Positions 36,195-44,866 are shown, numbered from the stretch's first letter. The stretch: 64,000 bases of DNA from Kordiimonas gwangyangensis DSM 19435 = JCM 12864 (GCF_000375545.1 NZ_AQXF01000003.1:498-64497), one strand, 5' to 3'. Numbers and translations: made by a program. Notes: generated by a model not told the origin, from the letters alone.

Positions 36195-37289
36195 ATGACA
36201 GCAAAACTGACCGGCCTTCTGGCCGCACTTCTCCTGTTCTGCCTGCCTGCGGGCGCGAATGACGCCATAAAGGTTATCGGCGATAAGCTTGCCGCAGGTG
36301 AACTCAAAGGCATCACCAGCTCTATCATCAGCGTGGACGGCGAGATCGTCGTCGAGGCTTACGCCCCCGGTGTGGATGCGTCCCATAGGCATGACATCCG
36401 CTCCGCCACCAAAAGCATTACCGCCATTCTGGTGGGCGAACTCATTGAAGACGGCAGCCTAAAAAGTGTGAAGACCAAAGTGGCCGATATCCTGCCGGAT
36501 GAGTTTGCGGGTATCCCCGGCGGGGACCCGAAGCGCGATATCACGGTTGAGGATCTCCTCACCATGCGCTCGGGCCTTGCCTGCAACGACTGGGACAAAG
36601 CCTCCCTCGGCCACGAAGACAAGATGTACCGGACCCGCGACTGGGCCGAATTCCTGCTCGACCAACCCATGGCCTATGAGGTGGGGGATCATTTCAGTTA
36701 TTGCACCGGTGGTGTCGTGCTGCTGGGCAGGGTGATCAAAAAGCTCTCGGGCCAGGACGTACCCGATTTTGCAGAGGAGCGATTGTTTGCCCCGCTCGGC
36801 ATTGAGAAAGCCCGCTGGCGGGACACACCGCGGCGCTATACCGACACCGGTGGCCACCTCCGTCTGACGGTCAGTGACCTGCATAAAATCGGGCAATTGG
36901 TGTTGAACGGTGGGGCCATTCCGGTGTGTGAAAAAGATGCACAAACTCCGCACACTTTTTGCGCAAACCCCGCACAGATCCCACACACTTCCCGCACAGG
37001 TTCCGCACAGATTATCGCGGAAAACTGGCTCCGTGACATGATGGAAGAGTATACCACAGTATACGGAAAAAGGGAACGATACGGCTATCTCTGGTGGCTT
37101 GATAAGGGCGCGGTGAAAGGCCAGCCCATGAGCCTGATGTACGCCCATGGCAACGGGGGTACTTACATCTTTGTGGTGCCGGAGTTGAAGCTTGTGGCTG
37201 CCTTCACCGGCAAGAACTTTAATAAGCCGGAGCAGTCGATACCGCTCCAGCTTCTGTCGCATCAGATTGTGCCGTCACTCGTCAAGTGA
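36195..37289 (+). CDS. Serine hydrolase (beta-lactamase class C family) with an in-frame repeat insertion
   Basis: A 364-residue secreted hydrolase with a signal peptide (about 1-21). Catalytic elements: Ser70-Ala-Thr-Lys73 (SATKSI), Tyr169 (FSYCTGG in place of the usual YxN) and HGNGG near 319, matching the beta-lactamase/esterase fold. It may act on peptides, esters or peptidoglycan fragments. Between the segment ending QLVLNGGA and IIAENWLRDM, residues about 243-273 are encoded by the 11-bp repeat array and show an 11-residue periodicity (AQTPHT, AQIPHT). Homologues normally have only a short loop there (NGG then a short link to the W motif). Confidence 0.88.
   Translation: MTAKLTGLLAALLLFCLPAGANDAIKVIGDKLAAGELKGITSSIISVDGEIVVEAYAPGVDASHRHDIRSATKSITAILVGELIEDGSLKSVKTKVADILPDEFAGIPGGDPKRDITVEDLLTMRSGLACNDWDKASLGHEDKMYRTRDWAEFLLDQPMAYEVGDHFSYCTGGVVLLGRVIKKLSGQDVPDFAEERLFAPLGIEKARWRDTPRRYTDTGGHLRLTVSDLHKIGQLVLNGGAIPVCEKDAQTPHTFCANPAQIPHTSRTGSAQIIAENWLRDMMEEYTTVYGKRERYGYLWWLDKGAVKGQPMSLMYAHGNGGTYIFVVPELKLVAAFTGKNFNKPEQSIPLQLLSHQIVPSLVK
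36926..37013. repeat. Array of 11-bp units, copy 2, inside the serine hydrolase gene
   Basis: GCACA or close variants occur at 36939, 36950, 36961 (GCGCA), 36972, 36983 (ACACA), 36994 and 37005, all exactly 11 bases apart. The unit is CCGCACA plus four. Units CCGCACACTTT and CCGCACAGATC are identical to units of copy 1. The head (GTGTGTGAAAAA) matches the head of copy 1 (GTGTGCGGAAAAA). The frame stays open through the whole array. Confidence 0.9.
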
Positions 37290-37299
37290 TTGAAAAGGC

Positions 37300-39084
37300 T
37301 TAAATTCCACTCGCGAACTGGAGGTCGGCGAGGCGCTTGTAGAGCCCACCTTTGGCCACCAGTTCGTCGTGTGTACCCTCAGCCACGATGCGGCCTTCAT
37401 CGAGCACAACGATACGGTCCACCTTCTTCACGGTCGCCAGGCGGTGCGCAATCACAAGCGTCGTCCGACCTTCCATCAGGTGCTCAAGCGCTTCCTGCAC
37501 TTTCTGTTCGCTTTCCGCGTCAAGCGCGCTGGTAGCCTCATCAAGGAGTAGCACCGGCGCGTCGCGCAAAATGGCCCGCGCAATGGCAATGCGTTGCCGC
37601 TGTCCGCCCGAAAGCCGGCTGCCCCGCTCACCAAGGAACGTGTCATAGCCTTCTGGCGCGCGCTCGATAAACTCCTTGGCGGCTGCGGCCTCGACGGCGC
37701 CTTTCACGTCGTCATCGGTCGCGTCAAGGCGGCCATAGCGGACATTTTCCGCGATTGTGTCAGCGAAGATAATGGTTTCCTGCGGCACAAAGGCGAGGTG
37801 GGAGCGGAAGGCCTGCGGCTCGGTCCGCGCGATATCCACGCCGTCAATGGTGATGCGCCCCGCCTCAGGGTCGTAGAAGCGCAGGAGCAGTTGCAGCACG
37901 GTCGACTTGCCCGCGCCGGACGGGCCGACAAGCGCCACTGTTTCGCCCGGCTTGATACGAAGGTTGAAGCCTTCAAGCGCCGGCACGTCTTTCTTGGACG
38001 GATAATGGAACGTTACGTTATCGAAATGAATATCGCCCCGCACCGGGTCCGGCATTGCGGTGGGGTTCGCGGGGGCTTTGATGGTTGCTTCCGCCGCCAA
38101 CAGTTCGGCGAGGCGTCCGGCGGCGCCAGCCGCGCGCTGCAGTTCACTGTAGACTTCCGAAAGCGCACCAAAGGCACCGGCCACAAACACGGCCCGCATG
38201 ATGAAATCAAGCATCTCCCCGCCGCTCATGGTGCCTGCAATCACGTCCTGCGCGCCTTCATAAAGCACGAGGGCGATGGCACCGAAGATAAGAAAGATCA
38301 TGGCAAACGTCATGGCCGCGCGCACGGTGATGCGGCGCTTGGCAGCGACAAAAGCCTCGTCCACATGGGTGCCGAAGCGCTTGGCCTCGGTCTTCTCCTG
38401 TGTGAAAGCCTGAACGATGTTAAGCGCGGAGAGCGACTCGTTCGCGCGCGCGCCCACATCCGCCACCTTATCCTGGCTCGTGCGCGACAGATCGCGCACT
38501 TTGCGGCCCACATATATGATGACGCCCAGAAGCAGCGGAATCACAACCACGATGTAGCTCATGAGCTTCGGCGACATGACAAAAAGCCAGATGGTGCCCC
38601 CAACCGCGATAAGGAAGTTGCGCGCCCATACGGATACGCTTGAGCCCACGATGGTTTGTACCAGCGTGGTGTCAGCCGTCAGGCGAGAGACGATTTCACC
38701 CGGGCGGTTCACCTCAAAAAACTCGGGCGAGAGGGTGATGAGCCGCTCATACACCGCTTTGCGGATGTCGGCGACGACACGTTCGCCAAGCCAGGTGACG
38801 AAGTAGAAGCGGAAGGCGGTGGCGATGGCCATAACTGCAACAATGGCAACAAAAACAAGGAAGTAGTCGTTCACTTTCTGGGCGTTGTCCGCCGAAAAAC
38901 CCTTATCGACAATGTCGCCGAGGGCGGTGGGAACGATGAGGACCGTCGCCGCCGCGACAAGCAGGAAGAAAGACGCGAGCACCAGCTGAAGCTTATAAGG
39001 CCGGACAAAAGACCAAAGCGTGTTGAGGTTTTTCAGTTTGCCCTTGGGCGGCTCATGCTCAAGCCGGACGGCGGAATCAGTCAT
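37300..39084 (-). CDS. ABC exporter, fused permease-ATPase (MsbA-like)
   Basis: A 594-residue half-transporter. Six TM helices (about 30-310) are followed by an ATPase domain (about 345-590): Walker A GPSGAGKST, Q-loop FVPQETI, signature LSGGQRQRIAIARAIL, Walker B VLLLDEATSALD, and switch His in IAHRL. It would work as a homodimer exporting lipids or drugs; the substrate is not evident. The ATG at 39084 follows AGGGAAAAATCC. It ends 10 bases from the serine hydrolase stop, convergent. Confidence 0.95.
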   Translation of the reverse strand: MTDSAVRLEHEPPKGKLKNLNTLWSFVRPYKLQLVLASFFLLVAAATVLIVPTALGDIVDKGFSADNAQKVNDYFLVFVAIVAVMAIATAFRFYFVTWLGERVVADIRKAVYERLITLSPEFFEVNRPGEIVSRLTADTTLVQTIVGSSVSVWARNFLIAVGGTIWLFVMSPKLMSYIVVVIPLLLGVIIYVGRKVRDLSRTSQDKVADVGARANESLSALNIVQAFTQEKTEAKRFGTHVDEAFVAAKRRITVRAAMTFAMIFLIFGAIALVLYEGAQDVIAGTMSGGEMLDFIMRAVFVAGAFGALSEVYSELQRAAGAAGRLAELLAAEATIKAPANPTAMPDPVRGDIHFDNVTFHYPSKKDVPALEGFNLRIKPGETVALVGPSGAGKSTVLQLLLRFYDPEAGRITIDGVDIARTEPQAFRSHLAFVPQETIIFADTIAENVRYGRLDATDDDVKGAVEAAAAKEFIERAPEGYDTFLGERGSRLSGGQRQRIAIARAILRDAPVLLLDEATSALDAESEQKVQEALEHLMEGRTTLVIAHRLATVKKVDRIVVLDEGRIVAEGTHDELVAKGGLYKRLADLQFASGI

Positions 39085-39291
39085 GGATTTTTCCCTGTAA
39101 TACGTGAGGGCAGATATAGGCGCGCACGCGGCTCGTGCCAATGAACGATTTTGAAAAACTTGTCATTCAGGTGCGGCAAAGGCGCTCATGGCGCGCTTCT
39201 CGGCATAATCCAGCAAAAAAGCTGAGAAACAGCCTTGCAATCCCTTAAAACATCCGGTAAACGGACGCCTCGTTTTCGGAGATTAAAGACC

Positions 39292-39516
39292 ATGAAACAA
39301 GACATTCATCCCGACTACCACACCATTAAAGTGGTAATGACCGACGGGACGACTTTTGAGACCCGCTCCACGTGGGGCTCGGAAGGCGACACAATGACGC
39401 TCGAGATTGACCCGAAATCGCACCCGGCTTGGACCGGCGGCGCTCGTCAGGTTCTCGAAGGTGGCCGTGTGGCACGCTTTAACAAGCGTTTCGGTGCTCT
39501 GTCGCTCAAAAAATAA
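39292..39516 (+). CDS. rpmE: 50S ribosomal protein L31
   Basis: A 74-residue L31: [34 protein letters not shown]. It has no CxxC zinc pair, as expected for the zinc-independent alphaproteobacterial form. The ATG at 39292 follows CGGAGATTAAAGACC. A terminator ends it. Confidence 0.97.
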   Translation: MKQDIHPDYHTIKVVMTDGTTFETRSTWGSEGDTMTLEIDPKSHPAWTGGARQVLEGGRVARFNKRFGALSLKK

Positions 39517-39542
39517 GTCGTTACGACGAAACGGTTTTTCGG

Positions 39543-39572
39543 AAAAGGCGTCCCAAACGGGGCGCCTTTTTT
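39543..39572 (+). terminator. Intrinsic terminator after rpmE
   Basis: Stem AAAAGGCGTCCC / GGGGCGCCTTTT with run of T. Confidence 0.88.
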
Positions 39573-39582
39573 GATTTTTCCT

Positions 39583-39611
39583 CTTGCAGAAATGCGACCC
39601 CCTACCCACAT
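39583..39611 (+). promoter_or_regulatory. Candidate heat-shock (sigma-32) promoter of hsp20
   Basis: CTTG (39583-39586), 18 bases, then CCCACAT (39605-39611). This resembles the alphaproteobacterial RpoH consensus CTTG...CCCCATNT. The gene downstream is a small heat-shock protein, which makes it the expected context. Confidence 0.5.
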
Positions 39612-39617
39612 CAAACT

Positions 39618-39712
39618 CAACCGGTTGCCGAATGGTCGGGACCGGGGTTTGAATTGGCCCGGCAATGGTTGCGGGCCCTTAATCAGTCGCTTCTATTGGA
39701 GGACATGACATG
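39618..39712 (+). promoter_or_regulatory. ROSE-like RNA thermometer candidate in the hsp20 leader
   Basis: The leader of about 92 bases can form hairpins CCGGT/ACCGG (39621-39645) and GCCC-GCAA/TTGC-GGGC (39657-39676). A 3' UCGCU (39687-39691) can pair with the Shine-Dalgarno GGAGGA (39698-39703) in the UYGCU-type arrangement of ROSE elements. Confidence 0.5.
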
Positions 39713-40168
39713 AGAAGTTTTGACCTTTCCCCGCTTATGCGCAGCTCCGTTGGCTTTGACCACCTGAACAGGCTGCTTGATTCGGCCCTGAGTTCCGAGC
39801 AGAGCGCACCTTACCCACCCTATAATATCGAGAAACTGAGCGACGACGATTACCGCGTCACCATGGCCGTTGCAGGTTTTGCGCCTGATGAACTGACCGT
39901 GACCGTGCAAGAAGGCATGCTCCTGATCGCTGGCAAGGGCCGCGACGAAGACAAGGACCGGCGTTACTTGCATCGTGGTATCGCGAAACGCGCGTTCGAG
40001 CGCCGCTTTGAACTTGCCGACACCATTCAGGTTGGTGATGCACGGTTCCAGAATGGCCTGCTTGAGGTTGAACTGAAGCGCGTTATTCCGGAACACAAGC
40101 GTCCGCGCCAGATCGAGATTCGCTCGGGTGAAAACTCCCCGAAAACAATTGAGGCTGACGCCGCTTAA
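39710..40168 (+). CDS. Small heat-shock protein, Hsp20 family (IbpA-like)
   Basis: A 152-residue alpha-crystallin protein. Its N-terminal LMRSSVGFDHLNRLLD and PPYNIEKLSDDDYRV are typical of class A rhizobial Hsp20. The crystallin domain runs about 38-130 and includes VAGFAPDELTV and ends with the GLLEVELKR motif. A C-terminal I-x-I-like IEI is present. It holds denatured proteins for refolding. GGAGG is eight bases before the ATG, in the possible thermometer. Confidence 0.95.
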   Translation: MRSFDLSPLMRSSVGFDHLNRLLDSALSSEQSAPYPPYNIEKLSDDDYRVTMAVAGFAPDELTVTVQEGMLLIAGKGRDEDKDRRYLHRGIAKRAFERRFELADTIQVGDARFQNGLLEVELKRVIPEHKRPRQIEIRSGENSPKTIEADAA

Positions 40169-40226
40169 GGAACATCGTTCCTGACTGTTGATTTCCTCCA
40201 CGACTCCTCGCTGTCGTGTACTCAAG

Positions 40227-40275
40227 CGAGGGCCGGGCATTCCTCCCCCAAGAGCCGCTCAGCCCTCGTCTTTTT
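40227..40275. terminator. Possible terminator between hsp20 and DUF1192 gene
   Basis: Stem CGAGGGC / GCCCTCG with a long loop of 28 bases, followed by TCTTTTT. Confidence 0.45.
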
Positions 40276-40286
40276 CATTGCCAGAA

Positions 40287-40481
40287 TCAGGGTTTGAAGA
40301 AGGCATCCGCCGCCGCGCGGCTGGCTTTTTTTGCTTTTATTTCCTTGTGCGTGCGGTCAACCTCCGCCAGCAGACGCTCCACCCGGTCCTCGAGTTCCTC
40401 CGCGCTGACAGTTGACAGGTCCTCACGCTCCACAGCCGTGAGTGGGCTGTCCTTTTTCACCGGTACGTCATCAAAATCCAT
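40287..40481 (-). CDS. DUF1192 family protein
   Basis: A 64-residue protein with the family pattern DFDDVPVKKDSPLTAVEREDL at the N-terminus, a Leu/Glu/Arg coiled coil in the middle, and the ending KASRAAADAFFKP. DUF1192 is a small alphaproteobacterial family of unknown function. Divergent from the quinone reductase gene. Confidence 0.88.
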   Translation of the reverse strand: MDFDDVPVKKDSPLTAVEREDLSTVSAEELEDRVERLLAEVDRTHKEIKAKKASRAAADAFFKP

Positions 40482-40592
40482 TCTTCAAACTCCTGCCTGA
40501 GCCGCCACCGCTGCCATGATGCCGAAGAACGGGGGGCTTGTCACGAGGGCTATCTCGCCCCACCTTCTGGGCATGATGATTGGAGAGATACA

Positions 40593-41582
40593 GTGAAAGT
40601 TATTGAAATCAAGATGCCCGGTGGGCCTGAGGTGCTGACAGTCGCGGAACGCGACATGCCGGAAGCTGGCCCGGGTGAAGTATTGATCAAAGTCTTTGCC
40701 GCGGGCGTGAACCGGCCTGATGTGGTGCAGCGCGAAGGTCGCTATCCGCCGCCGCCCGGCGCGTCGGATATTCCGGGGCTTGAGGTTGCGGGTGAGATTG
40801 TTGCGGTGGGCGGGCAGGTATCCGGCCTCACCGTCGGTGACCGCGTGTGCGCGCTGGTGCCAGGCGGGGGCTACGCTGCATTTTGCAAGGCACCGGCCGC
40901 CACCACCATCAAACTGCCGGAAGGCTATGACTATGTGAAAGCGGCCGCCATCCCGGAAACTTTCTTCACCGTATGGTCCAACGTGTTTGACCGCGCCAAA
41001 CTCGCGCCCGGCGAAACGCTGTTGGTGCATGGCGGCTCAAGCGGTATCGGCTCGGTCGCGATCCAGCTTGCCAAAGCTTTTGGCGCCAAGGTCATCACCA
41101 CCGTTGGCAGCGACGACAAGGCAGCTTTCTGCCGCGATTTGGGTGCCGATACGGTCATCAACTACCGCGAGGAAGACTTTGCGGAGGTTGTGAACAAGGT
41201 CACGGATGGTGCCGGTGTGAATGTGGTGCTGGATATGGTCGGCGGGGACTATGTACCCAAGAATATCGCCTGCCTTGCGCCTGATGGCCGCCATGTTTCC
41301 ATTGCGTTCCTCCGCGGCCCCGCGGTGGAGATGAACATGCTGCCGGTGATGCTCAAGCGCCTGACCTTGACGGGCAGCACCTTGCGTCCACGCGACAATA
41401 CTTTCAAGGGCGCCATTGCCGAGGCGCTCGCCGCCAAGGTGTGGCCGCTGCTCGAAAGCGGTAAGGTAAGTCCGGTGATTGACAGCGTGTTTGCGCTTGA
41501 GGACGCGTCCAAAGCGCATGCGCTGATGGATTCGAGCAACCACAAGGGCAAAATCATGCTCGAGGTCAGCCACAAGCAGTAG
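40593..41582 (+). CDS. NAD(P)H-quinone oxidoreductase, PIG3/Qor-like
   Basis: A 329-residue zinc-independent MDR-family reductase of the TP53I3/PIG3 type. Seen: AGVNRPDVVQREGRYPPPPGA, GLEVAGEIVAVG, the nucleotide-binding VHGGSSGIGSVAIQLAKAFG and DMVGGDY. It reduces quinones with NAD(P)H. GTG start at 40593, supported by GGAGAGATACA. Confidence 0.92.
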   Translation: MKVIEIKMPGGPEVLTVAERDMPEAGPGEVLIKVFAAGVNRPDVVQREGRYPPPPGASDIPGLEVAGEIVAVGGQVSGLTVGDRVCALVPGGGYAAFCKAPAATTIKLPEGYDYVKAAAIPETFFTVWSNVFDRAKLAPGETLLVHGGSSGIGSVAIQLAKAFGAKVITTVGSDDKAAFCRDLGADTVINYREEDFAEVVNKVTDGAGVNVVLDMVGGDYVPKNIACLAPDGRHVSIAFLRGPAVEMNMLPVMLKRLTLTGSTLRPRDNTFKGAIAEALAAKVWPLLESGKVSPVIDSVFALEDASKAHALMDSSNHKGKIMLEVSHKQ

Positions 41583-41766
41583 GAATGCGCAAATATCGCC
41601 TTTCCCGCGCACAATTCGCGGTGACAGGCAGTTCCTGACCTGTTAAAGAGGGGTACGGGAGGAATTTCTCTCTCGCCCCTTTCAGGATCAATTTAATCTC
41701 CGGGAGGGCAGGTGGACGGAAGTTCATCTGGACTAGAGGAATTCTGTAATTTGTAGGGATAACGGG

Positions 41767-42360
41767 ATGACACAACCTTTGATGCCGATGGCCACAGCGG
41801 TGTGGCTTGTAGACAATACAGCACTGACCTTCAGGCAGATTGCGGAATTCTGCCAGTTGCACGCGCTTGAAGTGCAGGGCATTGCCGATGGCACGGTTGG
41901 CACCAACATTGTTGGCCAGGACCCCACGGCAAACGGCCAATTGAGCTGGGACGAGATCGAACGCTGCCAGAAAGATGCAGGCGCGTCGCTGAAACTGACG
42001 GAAGACGCTGTGAAGGCACTGCCGCGCACCAAGGGCCCGCGCTATACGCCGGTCTCCAAGCGCCAGGACAAGCCCGACGCCATCGCATGGCTCGTGCGTC
42101 ATCATCCGGAGCTGAGCGACCTTCAGATCAGCCGCCTTGTGGGTACCACGAAGCCAACCATTCAGGCTATCCGTGAGCGCAGCCACTGGAATATCCAGAA
42201 CATTAAACCGCAGGACCCGGTAGGCCTTGGCCTTTGCAAGCAGGTTGAGCTTGACGAAGCTGTACGCACCGCCGCTGAGCGCAAACGCAAGATGGCTGAG
42301 AAATCACCGGAAGCAGCTGCTGAGGTTGAGGGCGACGCACCGGAAGCGACCGAAGAATAA
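41767..42360 (+). CDS. trcR: DUF1013 family protein, cell-cycle regulator TrcR
   Basis: A 197-residue alphaproteobacterial protein with MPMATAVWLVDNTALTFRQ at the N-terminus and a helix-turn-helix-like LSDLQISRLVGTTKPTIQAIRER near 115-140, then an acidic, Ala/Glu-rich tail. NCBI names this family TrcR, a cell-cycle transcriptional regulator; its mode of action is not shown by this sequence. A strong terminator follows. Confidence 0.9.
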   Translation: MTQPLMPMATAVWLVDNTALTFRQIAEFCQLHALEVQGIADGTVGTNIVGQDPTANGQLSWDEIERCQKDAGASLKLTEDAVKALPRTKGPRYTPVSKRQDKPDAIAWLVRHHPELSDLQISRLVGTTKPTIQAIRERSHWNIQNIKPQDPVGLGLCKQVELDEAVRTAAERKRKMAEKSPEAAAEVEGDAPEATEE

Positions 42361-42384
42361 TTTCCCTCCACGGGATGCAGATAC

Positions 42385-42420
42385 AAAAAGAGCGTGAGGA
42401 TGTCCTCACGCTCTTTTTTT
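42385..42420 (+). terminator. Bidirectional terminator after trcR
   Basis: Perfect stem AAAAAGAGCGTGAGGA / TCCTCACGCTCTTTTT, also suited to the leftward gene beyond it. Confidence 0.92.
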
Positions 42421-42436
42421 GAACCGTATGAGGGGC

Positions 42437-42601
42437 CTAGTGTCTTAGTCGGGCCATTTCCTCTTTCAGGCGGAGCTTCTGCTTTTTCAGCTGTGCGAGC
42501 CGCATCGTATCTGGACACGGTCGGTGCTCCTCACGGGCGATGATCTCTTCAATTTCAGCATGTTTGGCGTTGAGTGAATTAACATGCGATTCTAGGTTCA
42601 T
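42437..42601 (-). CDS. DUF465 (YdcH) family protein
   Basis: A 54-residue helical-hairpin protein: SHVNSLNAKHAEIEEIIARE, then a short turn (HRPCPDT), then RLAQLKKQKLRLKEEMARL. The LKKQKLRLKE pattern is diagnostic. Function unknown. The ATG at 42601 follows AGGAGTGACGGGT. A second member is at 44655. Confidence 0.85.
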   Translation of the reverse strand: MNLESHVNSLNAKHAEIEEIIAREEHRPCPDTMRLAQLKKQKLRLKEEMARLRH

Positions 42602-42754
42602 ACCCGTCACTCCTATTTTGGTTGGTTGGACTAAGTATTTCATCATTCTGTAATGATGTTGTCACGGAAAAGATTGGCGCGCTGTGACTAAGCCTGTATC
42701 TTCGGGCACTTAGCAAACAGGACTTTTCTGCCGTTTGAAGGATTATTGCGTAAA

Positions 42755-43333
42755 GTGTCTGAGACTCGCACAAATCGGATAGTCATTGCCATCACCGGGG
42801 CCAGTGGTGTCGCTATTGGCGTGCGCCTGCTGGAGCTTCTGAGGCCCACAAATGTAGAGACCCATCTGGTGCTCTCAAAGGCCGGGGAACGAACGATTTC
42901 GGAAGAAATCGGCTGTACGGTCAAGTCGGTGCGCGACCTTGCCGACGTGGTCTACCCGGCGGCGGACATTGGCGCTGCAATCGCCAGTGGGTCGTTTAAG
43001 ACCATGGGTATGCTCATTGCACCCTGTTCGGTGAAAACCATGGGCGAGATCCGCACCGGCATCACATCATCACTTGTTAGTCGTGCAGCCGATGTGATGC
43101 TCAAGGAAAGGCGGCGGCTTGTGCTGATGGTGCGGGAAACCCCGCTCCACCTTGGTCACCTGCGCACCATGACATCGCTTGCGGAAATGGGCGCCATCAT
43201 CATGCCGCCCGTGCCTGCACTTTATTCCAAGCCCAATAGTATTGACGAGATGATCACCTATACCGCCGCGCGGGCGCTTGATCTCTTTGACCTTGATGTC
43301 GGCGATATCAAGCGCTGGGGCGAGGGTGACTAG
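42755..43333 (+). CDS. ubiX: Flavin prenyltransferase, UbiX family
   Basis: A 192-residue enzyme that makes prenylated FMN for UbiD-type decarboxylases. Motifs: IVIAITGASGVAIGVRLLELL, APCSVKTMGEI, LMVRETPLHLGHLR, and PPVPALYSKP. No UbiD in the window. The start is either GTG at 42755 or TTG at 42746; GAAGGA is close to the latter. Its stop overlaps the stop of the opposing gene (CTAG). Confidence 0.93.
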   Translation: MSETRTNRIVIAITGASGVAIGVRLLELLRPTNVETHLVLSKAGERTISEEIGCTVKSVRDLADVVYPAADIGAAIASGSFKTMGMLIAPCSVKTMGEIRTGITSSLVSRAADVMLKERRRLVLMVRETPLHLGHLRTMTSLAEMGAIIMPPVPALYSKPNSIDEMITYTAARALDLFDLDVGDIKRWGEGD

Positions 43334-44058
43334 CGTTTTGGTGTCAGCAGCTGCATGCAATAATCTGGCACGCGGATACCGTCCTGACCGCTGCGGCTGA
43401 AACTCACATCCGTGAACCAGCCTTCGCTTGTCAGCTTGCCGTCCTCGAATATGCGGAAGCGGTGCGGCCACATCACACCGTCCACCATGCGGTATTCCAG
43501 TTCCTGGCCTGTTGTCTCCCCGCCGAACCATAGGCCGCGAATAAGCCCGCTTTCTTCCTCAACACCGATGTGCATGCCCTTCCAGCCGGGGCGGTAGATA
43601 TTATACCACGCAAGGCCCGCGTTCTCGGTGCTTGCCGGTGGGGTGCTCTCCGCCGGTGTCATGATGGTGCTGCTGTCCGTCAGCAGGAAGAGGAAGTTGC
43701 CATACAGGCTGCGCATCAGCTTGTCTTCCTCGCGCTCCTCCATCGGGCTGCAACTGTCGCCCACATAGGTGAAGCCGCGGCCACTGCCGGCCTGTTGCCG
43801 CATAAAACCTTCATCGGTGGTTTCGGATTTCTCGATGGCGCGCGATTTCAGGTCATAATGCATGTCCACCACATGGGGCAGGGTTTCGCCCACCTTCAGC
43901 ACATGCAGTTTCATCCGGGCTGAGGTGAGGGACATCAGTTGCTCACCGCCAAAAGCGGCGCGCATCTGGTTCATCATCGCGGCCGGGGCCGGTGCGGCAT
44001 AGGCGCTAAAACTCACGCTCAGGAGAAGGGCGGCGCTGGCGGCCTTTAGGAACTTCAT
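43330..44058 (-). CDS. Secreted protein of unknown function
   Basis: A 242-residue protein with a signal peptide (about 1-21, ending AYA). The body looks beta-rich, with a Trp/Gly-rich segment (YRPGWKGMHIGVEEESGLIRGLWFGGE) that recalls LolA/outer-membrane lipoprotein-sorting-like folds, but I cannot assign it. Two cysteines, one in the middle and one near the C-terminus, may pair. Its stop overlaps that of ubiX. Confidence 0.7.
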   Translation of the reverse strand: MKFLKAASAALLLSVSFSAYAAPAPAAMMNQMRAAFGGEQLMSLTSARMKLHVLKVGETLPHVVDMHYDLKSRAIEKSETTDEGFMRQQAGSGRGFTYVGDSCSPMEEREEDKLMRSLYGNFLFLLTDSSTIMTPAESTPPASTENAGLAWYNIYRPGWKGMHIGVEEESGLIRGLWFGGETTGQELEYRMVDGVMWPHRFRIFEDGKLTSEGWFTDVSFSRSGQDGIRVPDYCMQLLTPKR

Positions 44059-44138
44059 TGTTATCCTCTGCTTGGTTTATCTCGGCCAAGTGTGCGGGAT
44101 TTCATCTGTTCCTCAATGACTGTGCGACGGAGCGGGGC

Positions 44139-44579
44139 TTACGCACGCCGGATGGCGGCCAGAAGGGGCTCCGATAAGCTCAGGGGCGCTGAAAGCCGCT
44201 TCATATAGCGGGGCAGGTTATCAGGCGTGTCGCCCGGCGCGCTGCGCCCCAGCGCACCAAGGAGGGCCGCTTGTGCGTCGCGTTCAAGGTCAAGCTCTTC
44301 GCGCAGGAGCAGGTCATACGTCGGCGTGCCCTTGGCGGCGCGGCGACGGGCGCGGTGGGGCGCGAGATGCTGCGCCTGCCAGTGTTCAGACACCGCCATC
44401 AGTCGGTCAAGTTGGCTGTCGGCCAGCATCAACACTTCGCGGTCATGCCAGAGAAGGAGGAGCATGAGGTTCACATCCGCACCGTGGGAATCTTGCGCAG
44501 CAAGGCAGGCGTCTTTCACGTCCTTGGCGGCGTAAATCTCAAGGCAGAAATTCCAGAATTCCTCGCGGCTTGGTGGCAT
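44139..44579 (-). CDS. TIGR02444 family protein
   Basis: A 146-residue helical protein. It begins SREEFWNFCLEIYAAKDV and continues ACLAAQDSHGADVNLMLLLLWHD, the recognised signature of TIGR02444 (DUF2390). Function unknown. The ATG at 44579 follows GAGAGGGAC. It is divergent from the DUF465 gene at 44655. Confidence 0.87.
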   Translation of the reverse strand: MPPSREEFWNFCLEIYAAKDVKDACLAAQDSHGADVNLMLLLLWHDREVLMLADSQLDRLMAVSEHWQAQHLAPHRARRRAAKGTPTYDLLLREELDLERDAQAALLGALGRSAPGDTPDNLPRYMKRLSAPLSLSEPLLAAIRRA

Positions 44580-44654
44580 GTCCCTCTCTTTCTTGCAATT
44601 TGCGACCATGCTATAATACTGTCTCTCCAAGAAAAAACTGTTTTGAGGCGTTTG

Positions 44655-44852
44655 ATGGACGAGGATGAGATCAAGGGGCAGATGACGCATCTGATGCAGG
44701 AGCACCGTGACCTTGATGATGCCATCACGGCCATCACACGGGCGGGGACCTTCGATCTGTTGCAGGTTCAGCGACTGAAAAAGCGTAAGTTGATGCTGAA
44801 GGACGAGATCGCCAAGCTCAAGAACATGCTGGTGCCCGACATTATTGCCTGA
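44655..44852 (+). CDS. DUF465 (YdcH) family protein, second copy
   Basis: A 65-residue helical hairpin: THLMQEHRDLDDAITAITR, a turn, then LLQVQRLKKRKLMLKDEIAKL. It shares the LKKRKL-LKDEI pattern with the first copy. The ATG at 44655 is preceded by TTGAGGCGTTTG. Function unknown. Confidence 0.85.
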   Translation: MDEDEIKGQMTHLMQEHRDLDDAITAITRAGTFDLLQVQRLKKRKLMLKDEIAKLKNMLVPDIIA

Positions 44853-44866
44853 GGGCAGAGACAGGG

